Part shown: piece by piece, positions 59,736 through 64,000 of the stretch
Layout of the letters: each line of letters starts with the position of its first letter
How positions within the stretch are numbered: the stretch's first letter is position 1
Assembly: GCA_018711185.1 (NCBI GenBank)
Contig: DVIQ01000027.1
Span: 1 to 64,000, forward strand
Length of the DNA: 64,000 nt
Direction: 5' to 3'
Origin: Candidatus Limivivens intestinipullorum
GTDB lineage: Bacteria > Bacillota > Clostridia > Lachnospirales > Lachnospiraceae
The notes under the pieces: generated by a model
Told to the model about the DNA's origin: nothing
The model's database searches: none
Seen by the model: the letters and a program-made list of their open reading frames with translations, nothing else
Position numbers and translations under genes: made by a program

Positions 59736-60971
59736 ATGAGAAGAATGATTTGGTTTGAGTGGAAGCGAATCTGGCAGAGCCGTCTTACTCAGTTTGCGGC
59801 GGCAGGCTGCGCCTTGTTCCTGATTTTCTGCGTGTGGTCCAGCATTCAGCAGATCATGGCGGTGGATTCGGAGGGAAATACGGTTTTTGGCATGGATGCT
59901 GCAAAGACCCTGCGCGAGTTTGGAGAAAAGCAGACCCTTGATCAGGAGACGGTGGACGGGATTGTGAAGGAGTATCTGGAACGCACGGAAAATCCGGAAA
60001 CCGCGTCAGAGGATTCCAATCTGGAATTTCTCTCGGAGGAGGTCTATCGCACTTGGTATCTGCCAAGGAGAGAGCTTTACTCCATCATCCGAAACGTGTA
60101 CTGGGAGGACGGCAGGCGGGATACCATGGCCGGAGTTCTGTGGGATCATTATGGAGAGGATTTTTATGAGGCCAGAACCCGGAGAGTGCAGGAATGGCTT
60201 TCCGTATACCAGGGAAATCAGGTGATTACCCCGGCGGAGGCGGACTGGTGGGTAAAAAAGGATGCGGCGGTGGGAACGTATCAATACGGCTATTATAAAG
60301 GCTGGGATCTGATTCTGGCCGCCGCCTCCACCTGGACCATTCTGATTATGATGGTTGCCTGCATCGGCATTGCTCCGGTTTTTGCCGGGGAGTACCAGAC
60401 AAAGTGCGATTCCCTGCTTCTTTGCATGCGTTATGGAAAAAGCCGGCTGATCGCGGCAAAGCTGCTGGCTTCCTGGCTGTACGTCAGCACCGTATACTGG
60501 GGGATTGCCCTGGTCTATTGTGCCATATATCTGCTTCTTCTGGGAACCGGCGGCTGGGATCTTCCGATTCAGATTTCCAGTACCAATGCTGTGAGCTATA
60601 ATCTGAATATGGCCCAGGCCAGCGGCCTGGTTCTGCTGCTTGGCTGGCTGTATACCCTTGGAATGACGGGGATTACCCTGTTTTTGTCCTCCCTGCTGAA
60701 AAATGCCTACAGCGTGATCATCGCGGCCTTTCTTCTGCTGATTGTCCCGACCTTTCTCAGTATGAGTTCCGGAGGTTATCTGTGGAAGCATGTCCTGGCC
60801 CTGCTTCCGGCGAAAATCACGGACTTTAGCTTTACTTCGTACCTGGTGTTTCGGGTGGGCGGTCTGATCGTCACCTGGCCCACGGCGGCTATGGCGCTCA
60901 ACGGGGCGGGAGCTTTGCTCCTCTCTGGCCTGGCCTATGCGGTTTTTCGGAGGCATCAGGTGAACCGATAA
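59736..60971 (+). CDS. ABC transporter permease
   Basis: A 411-residue protein with one N-terminal helix (about 13-33), a large extracytoplasmic region (about 40-190) and five or six C-terminal helices, the layout of ABC-2 exporters. The ATG follows CAGGAGG. It is the membrane partner of the ATPase just upstream. The tRNA-Arg gene follows under its own promoter. Confidence 0.85.
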   Translation: MRRMIWFEWKRIWQSRLTQFAAAGCALFLIFCVWSSIQQIMAVDSEGNTVFGMDAAKTLREFGEKQTLDQETVDGIVKEYLERTENPETASEDSNLEFLSEEVYRTWYLPRRELYSIIRNVYWEDGRRDTMAGVLWDHYGEDFYEARTRRVQEWLSVYQGNQVITPAEADWWVKKDAAVGTYQYGYYKGWDLILAAASTWTILIMMVACIGIAPVFAGEYQTKCDSLLLCMRYGKSRLIAAKLLASWLYVSTVYWGIALVYCAIYLLLLGTGGWDLPIQISSTNAVSYNLNMAQASGLVLLLGWLYTLGMTGITLFLSSLLKNAYSVIIAAFLLLIVPTFLSMSSGGYLWKHVLALLPAKITDFSFTSYLVFRVGGLIVTWPTAAMALNGAGALLLSGLAYAVFRRHQVNR

Positions 60972-60992
60972 TAAAAATTTGAAAAAAATAGG

Positions 60993-61021
60993 TTGACAAA
61001 TCTGGCGTACTGGTGTAGAAT
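60993..61021 (+). promoter_or_regulatory. tRNA promoter
   Basis: TTGACA, 17-nt spacer, TAGAAT, 37 bp before the tRNA. Confidence 0.8.
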
Positions 61022-61057
61022 ACATCTTGTTGCAGCGGTAAACAAATCCGTTGTAGT

Positions 61058-61131
<74 letters not shown>

Positions 61132-61137
61132 TCTTTG

Positions 61138-61172
61138 AAACAGTCTTTCGAGAGAAAGGCTGTTTTTCTTTT
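61138..61172 (+). terminator. tRNA terminator
   Basis: AACAGTCTTTC-gaga-GAAAGGCTGTTTTTCTTTT. Confidence 0.85.
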
Positions 61173-61250
61173 CTCTAAAACCGGCGGCGCATACAAAAAG
61201 AAGGCATCCGGAAAAGATCGCGGGCCTTCTGCGGATGCCTGTGCCTGCGC

Positions 61251-62030
61251 TTACGGCAGCAGGCTTTTTCCTTCCCACTCCGGCGCGGGCTGTGCTCCGG
61301 TAAGCTGGACGATGGTCGGAGCGATATCAATGATGCTGGTCGCTCCCTCTATGGGTCCGGGAGTAAAATCCGGACCGATGCAGATCAGAGGGATGAGCAT
61401 ATCGCAGTCCTCCATAGAACCGTGGGTACGATCGTGACCGCCGTGATCCGCCGTAAAAAAGATGGTGTACTCGTCGGACAGGGCATCCACAAGGGCTTTG
61501 GTCTCGTCCAGAGTCTGGCGGCATGCCTGAAGATACTCTTTGCCCATCCATCCATGACCATGGCCGCTTTCGTCTGTCAGGCCCAGATAGACAAAGGCAA
61601 AATCGGGAGCTTCCTCTTTTAAAAAGGAAAGAGCGCTTTGAGTTACCATGTCATTGGCCTTTTCGTAGCCCATAATGCTGCCGGAAACATAGTAGCTGAA
61701 GGCAAGGGAAGCGGGACGGCTTAAATCCCGGAGCTCTTCCCAGTTATAGAAACAGGCGCAGCGGCGGCCGGCGGCAGAGAGCTGCTCGCACAGGCCGTTT
61801 ATGGGACGTACCTGGGGGACGTAGGTATTGGTCAAAATTCCGTGCCGGTTGGGCGATACGCTGTGGAATAGGGACATATGGCAGGGAAGGGTCACGGAGG
61901 GGTAAACGGTCCGCGTGCTCAGAGAATAACTGCCAAGCTTTAAAAGCTCGTCCGCGTAAGGGTGTCCGCAGGCGGCAAGGGCGTCAGGCCGGAAGCCGTC
62001 GGCCAGGATCAATAATACTTTTCGGTTCAT
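61251..62030 (-). CDS. Alkaline phosphatase superfamily (nucleotide pyrophosphatase-type) protein
   Basis: A 259-residue metal-dependent phosphodiesterase-like enzyme. The first metal Asp is in LLILADGFRPDAL, the nucleophile Thr probably in YPSVTLPCHMS (near 45). Metal ligands lie in LTDESGHGHG and FFTADHGGHDRTHG. It is shorter than NPP enzymes (about 400 residues) and has no signal peptide, so it may be cytoplasmic. Substrate unknown. The start is the ATG after GAAAGGATA; an upstream extension lacks a site. Confidence 0.85.
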   Translation of the reverse strand: MNRKVLLILADGFRPDALAACGHPYADELLKLGSYSLSTRTVYPSVTLPCHMSLFHSVSPNRHGILTNTYVPQVRPINGLCEQLSAAGRRCACFYNWEELRDLSRPASLAFSYYVSGSIMGYEKANDMVTQSALSFLKEEAPDFAFVYLGLTDESGHGHGWMGKEYLQACRQTLDETKALVDALSDEYTIFFTADHGGHDRTHGSMEDCDMLIPLICIGPDFTPGPIEGATSIIDIAPTIVQLTGAQPAPEWEGKSLLP

Positions 62031-62186
62031 GGATGAAATATCCTTTCTGCCCTGAAGGGCGCTGCATTTTAGAAGGCGGTTCAGCAGACACGATGAGCGC
62101 GGGGAACGCGTTTCATCAGATTCTGTGAGAAGGGCCTTACGGTGGTAGTATATCATACCGCAGGGCGGTTGGCGATGAGAATTATT

Positions 62187-62219
62187 GCAATGGTTCAGCC
62201 AAGTCCGCGCACACGCTGC
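62187..62219 (+). repeat. Truncated MITE-like element with 8-bp flanking repeat
   Basis: GCAATGGTTCAGCC then AAGTCCGCGCACACGCTGC equals the first 33 bp of the full element. GAATTATTGC occurs on both sides (62179-62188 and 62220-62229), so the right part was lost but the target duplication remains. Confidence 0.65.
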
Positions 62220-62230
62220 GAATTATTGCC

Positions 62231-62259
62231 TTGGATTGCCAAGGCGGCTGTGTTATAAT
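62231..62259 (+). promoter_or_regulatory. Promoter of the DUF1700/ThrE genes
   Basis: TTGGAT, 17-nt spacer, TATAAT, starting directly after the flanking repeat of the truncated mobile element. Confidence 0.6.
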
Positions 62260-62308
62260 AAGGCAAACGGCGGCGCAGATACCTGAGGCTGTAGAAAGGA
62301 AATGCATT

Positions 62309-62755
62309 ATGAGAAAAGCGGAATTTATCGAAACCCTGGAAAAACGCCTGGAAGGAGAAGTATCGGACAGGGAGATTGAGAGTTCAGTCCGATACTACGA
62401 CAAATATTTCGAGGAGGCCAAGCGAAATGGCCAAAGCGAAGAGGAGATTGCGCAGGAGCTCGGGAGCCCTCTTTTGATAGCCAAGACGATTATTGATACA
62501 TCCAGAGGAGGGACCGGAGAAGAGCAGGCGTATTTCCGTGAGGGAGAACTGTATGAGACGGAGGAACCCCGGCAGAGAGAGGACATTCGGGGATACCATG
62601 TAGACTTGGAGGGCTGGAAGGCAAAGGCGGTGCTCATAGGGGCGCTGCTCCTGATTATTCTTTTGATCGTGACCGTTCTTCGTATTTTGATTCCTTTGGC
62701 CGTGCCTATAGCCGTAATTCTCGTTCTTATATATCATTTTAAAAGACGGAGATAA
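62309..62755 (+). CDS. DUF1700 family membrane protein
   Basis: A 148-residue protein: helical N-terminal domain KAEFIETLEKRLEGEVSDREIESSVRYYDKYF with AQELGSP (the DUF1700/HAAS pattern), then two hydrophobic segments at about 110-143. No PadR gene is adjacent, unlike the similar protein at 55341. The ThrE gene begins 5 bp later. The ATG follows GAAAGGA. Confidence 0.82.
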   Translation: MRKAEFIETLEKRLEGEVSDREIESSVRYYDKYFEEAKRNGQSEEEIAQELGSPLLIAKTIIDTSRGGTGEEQAYFREGELYETEEPRQREDIRGYHVDLEGWKAKAVLIGALLLIILLIVTVLRILIPLAVPIAVILVLIYHFKRRR

Positions 62756-62760
62756 GTGAG

Positions 62761-63543
62761 ATGAAAGAGGAGATGGATTACAAGCTTCTGCTGGACACGG
62801 CAGTTCTGGCCGGAAAGCTTATGCTGTCCAGCGGGGCGGAGATTTACCGCGTCGAGGATACGATCTGCCGGATTCTGGATAAGTCCGGTTTTAAGACCAG
62901 AGAGGCATTTGTGATGTCCACGGGCTTTATGGTGACGCTCGACGATCCTAAGTTTGATTCCATGACGGTGGTTCGCCGGGTTTATGACCGGGACACAAAT
63001 TTATACGTTATTTCTATGGTAAATACCGTGTCCAGAGAGTTCTGCAGCGGCCAGATTGACCTGAAAACGGCGTTTCACCGGCTGAAGCATATGGAGACCG
63101 GCCAGTATACCTCCTGGCAGAAGGATCTGGCGGCGGTGGGGGTATCCGCTATGTTCGCGGTGGTATTTGGCGGCGCCATCCAGGATGTTTTCGGAGCTGC
63201 TGTGGCAGGCGTGCTGCTGGTGTTGATTGGCCGCCTGAGCAATCATCTTCTTCTGAACGGCTTCATGCAGACCATGCTTTCCTCAGCGGCCATGGCCGCG
63301 GCCGCAGCGGGGCTTGCGGGGATTCCGTCCCTCTCCATCAGCATGGACATGGTGATCGTATCGGCCATTATGCCCATTGTTCCGGGAGCGGCCATCACCA
63401 CAGCTCTTCGGGATACGCTTCAGGGAGACTACGTTTCCGGAGGCGCAAAGGCTCTGGAGGCTTTTGTGAAAGCGGCGGCCATTGCCATTGGCGTGGGCTT
63501 TGGAATTGTTCTGACAGGAGGTGGACGTTTATGGATGGGCTGA
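62761..63543 (+). CDS. Threonine/serine exporter, ThrE N-terminal half
   Basis: A 260-residue protein with a soluble first third containing LMLSSGAEIYRVEDTICRIL and FMVTLDD, then five membrane helices ending IVPGAAITTALRDTLQGDYVSGGAKALEAF. This is the ThrE/PF06738 pattern, the first half of serine/threonine exporters. The second half is encoded by the next gene, with a 13-bp overlap. Confidence 0.9.
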   Translation: MKEEMDYKLLLDTAVLAGKLMLSSGAEIYRVEDTICRILDKSGFKTREAFVMSTGFMVTLDDPKFDSMTVVRRVYDRDTNLYVISMVNTVSREFCSGQIDLKTAFHRLKHMETGQYTSWQKDLAAVGVSAMFAVVFGGAIQDVFGAAVAGVLLVLIGRLSNHLLLNGFMQTMLSSAAMAAAAAGLAGIPSLSISMDMVIVSAIMPIVPGAAITTALRDTLQGDYVSGGAKALEAFVKAAAIAIGVGFGIVLTGGGRLWMG

Positions 63544-63965
63544 TTCAGGTAATCGGTGCCTTTTTCGCGATTCTGGCGTTTTCGGTGGTCATCGGCGCGC
63601 CAAGAAAATATCTGGTCTACTGCGGACTTACGGGGGCTATTGGCTGGTTCGTGTATCTGGCAACGCTGCCAGGACAGGGAACGGTTATGGCGAACTTCTG
63701 GGGAGCAGTGGTCATATCCCTGACTGCTCACATTTTTGCCCGGATCTTCAAAGCGCCGGTGACGGTATTCCTGATCCCTGGTATTCTGATTCTGGTACCC
63801 GGTTCCTACCTCTACCGCGCTGTATACAATTTCATTGCCGGAGATCAGAAGCTGGCCGGAAGCAATCTCACCGGCACCATTCAGATCGCGGGAATGATCG
63901 CTTTGGCGGTTTTTATTACCGATTCCCTGTTTTCCATCTACCAAAAACGCCGGGAAAGGCTATAA
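63531..63965 (+). CDS. Threonine/serine exporter, ThrE C-terminal half (DUF3815-type)
   Basis: A 144-residue protein with four or five membrane helices (ILAFSVVIGAPRKYLVYCGLTGAIGW, VFLIPGILILVPGSYLYRAVY). It corresponds to the C-terminal ThrE_2 part that is fused to the first half in other organisms. It overlaps the upstream gene by 13 bp. Window ends 35 bp later with nothing further seen. Confidence 0.9.
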   Translation: MDGLIQVIGAFFAILAFSVVIGAPRKYLVYCGLTGAIGWFVYLATLPGQGTVMANFWGAVVISLTAHIFARIFKAPVTVFLIPGILILVPGSYLYRAVYNFIAGDQKLAGSNLTGTIQIAGMIALAVFITDSLFSIYQKRRERL

Positions 63966-64000
63966 AAGCCCATAGTACGGGCCGGAAAAAGAAAATTACG

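Overview
This window looks like a chromosomal segment of an anaerobic gut Firmicute of the Lachnospiraceae type. Evidence is inferential: GGAGG ribosome binding sites, coaX with an ECF pantothenate transporter, a ykoEDCF thiamine-precursor operon, a class M sirtuin with a zinc macrodomain protein, a radical-SAM/UDG-linked repair pair, glycan-degrading genes typical of mucosal bacteria, and moderately high G+C. A lower-G+C island (about 12.6-15.6 kb) carries a Fic protein, an IS630 element and an IS200-like element.

Layout. 0-0.3 kb: tail of an AAA-ATPase-like protein without its usual C-terminal nuclease. 0.4-4.5 kb (minus): ykoF-ykoE-ykoD-ykoC behind a TPP-riboswitch-like leader. 4.5-12.5 kb: an AraC regulator diverging from two GH29 fucosidases, a GH42 beta-galactosidase and a GH36 alpha-galactosidase-type enzyme, probably for host fucosylated/galactosylated glycans. 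12.6-15.6 kb: Fic gene with a clustered operator, then two insertion sequences. 15.9-17.5 kb: SirTM/macrodomain ADP-ribosylation pair. 17.7-21.2 kb: response regulator, BcrA-type ABC transporter and histidine kinase. 21.4-23.6 kb: DUF3737 and MATE transporter. 23.9-32.7 kb: a 2,941-residue surface protein with about 21 SpaA/Cna-B modules. 33-41.9 kb: coenzyme A genes (coaX, PanT-like S component, coaBC), small orphan gene, hydrolase, AI-2E family permease, Mrp ATPase and an apparently SOS-controlled radical SAM repair pair. 42-52.7 kb: HPr-like protein, Rad3-type helicase with N-terminal nuclease domain, purA, VTC-like protein, Fe-S aldo/keto reductase and an EndoQ-UvrD fusion. 52.8-64 kb: small envelope genes, a PfkB kinase, PadR/HAAS pair with operator, DUF4886 hydrolase, ECF sigma factor with an ABC exporter, tRNA-Arg(ACG), a phosphodiesterase-type enzyme, DUF1700 and a split ThrE exporter.

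The most striking unlabelled structure is a family of small non-coding mobile elements. Six copies of about 135 bp, five 27-29 bp copies made only of the fused ends, three fragments and a possible diverged relative are scattered through the intergenic spaces. They start GTAAC/GCAAC and end GTTAC, contain conserved hairpins, and in at least eight cases are flanked by 7-8 bp direct repeats, so they behave like MITEs; the ends and 8-bp duplications resemble the IS66 type. One copy has rewritten the C terminus of the EndoQ-UvrD gene and another supplies the coaX stop codon.

DNA repair is unusually prominent between 39.8 and 52.7 kb, where a radical SAM/UDG-linked pair with two LexA-type boxes, a nuclease-helicase and an EndoQ-helicase fusion lie within 13 kb.
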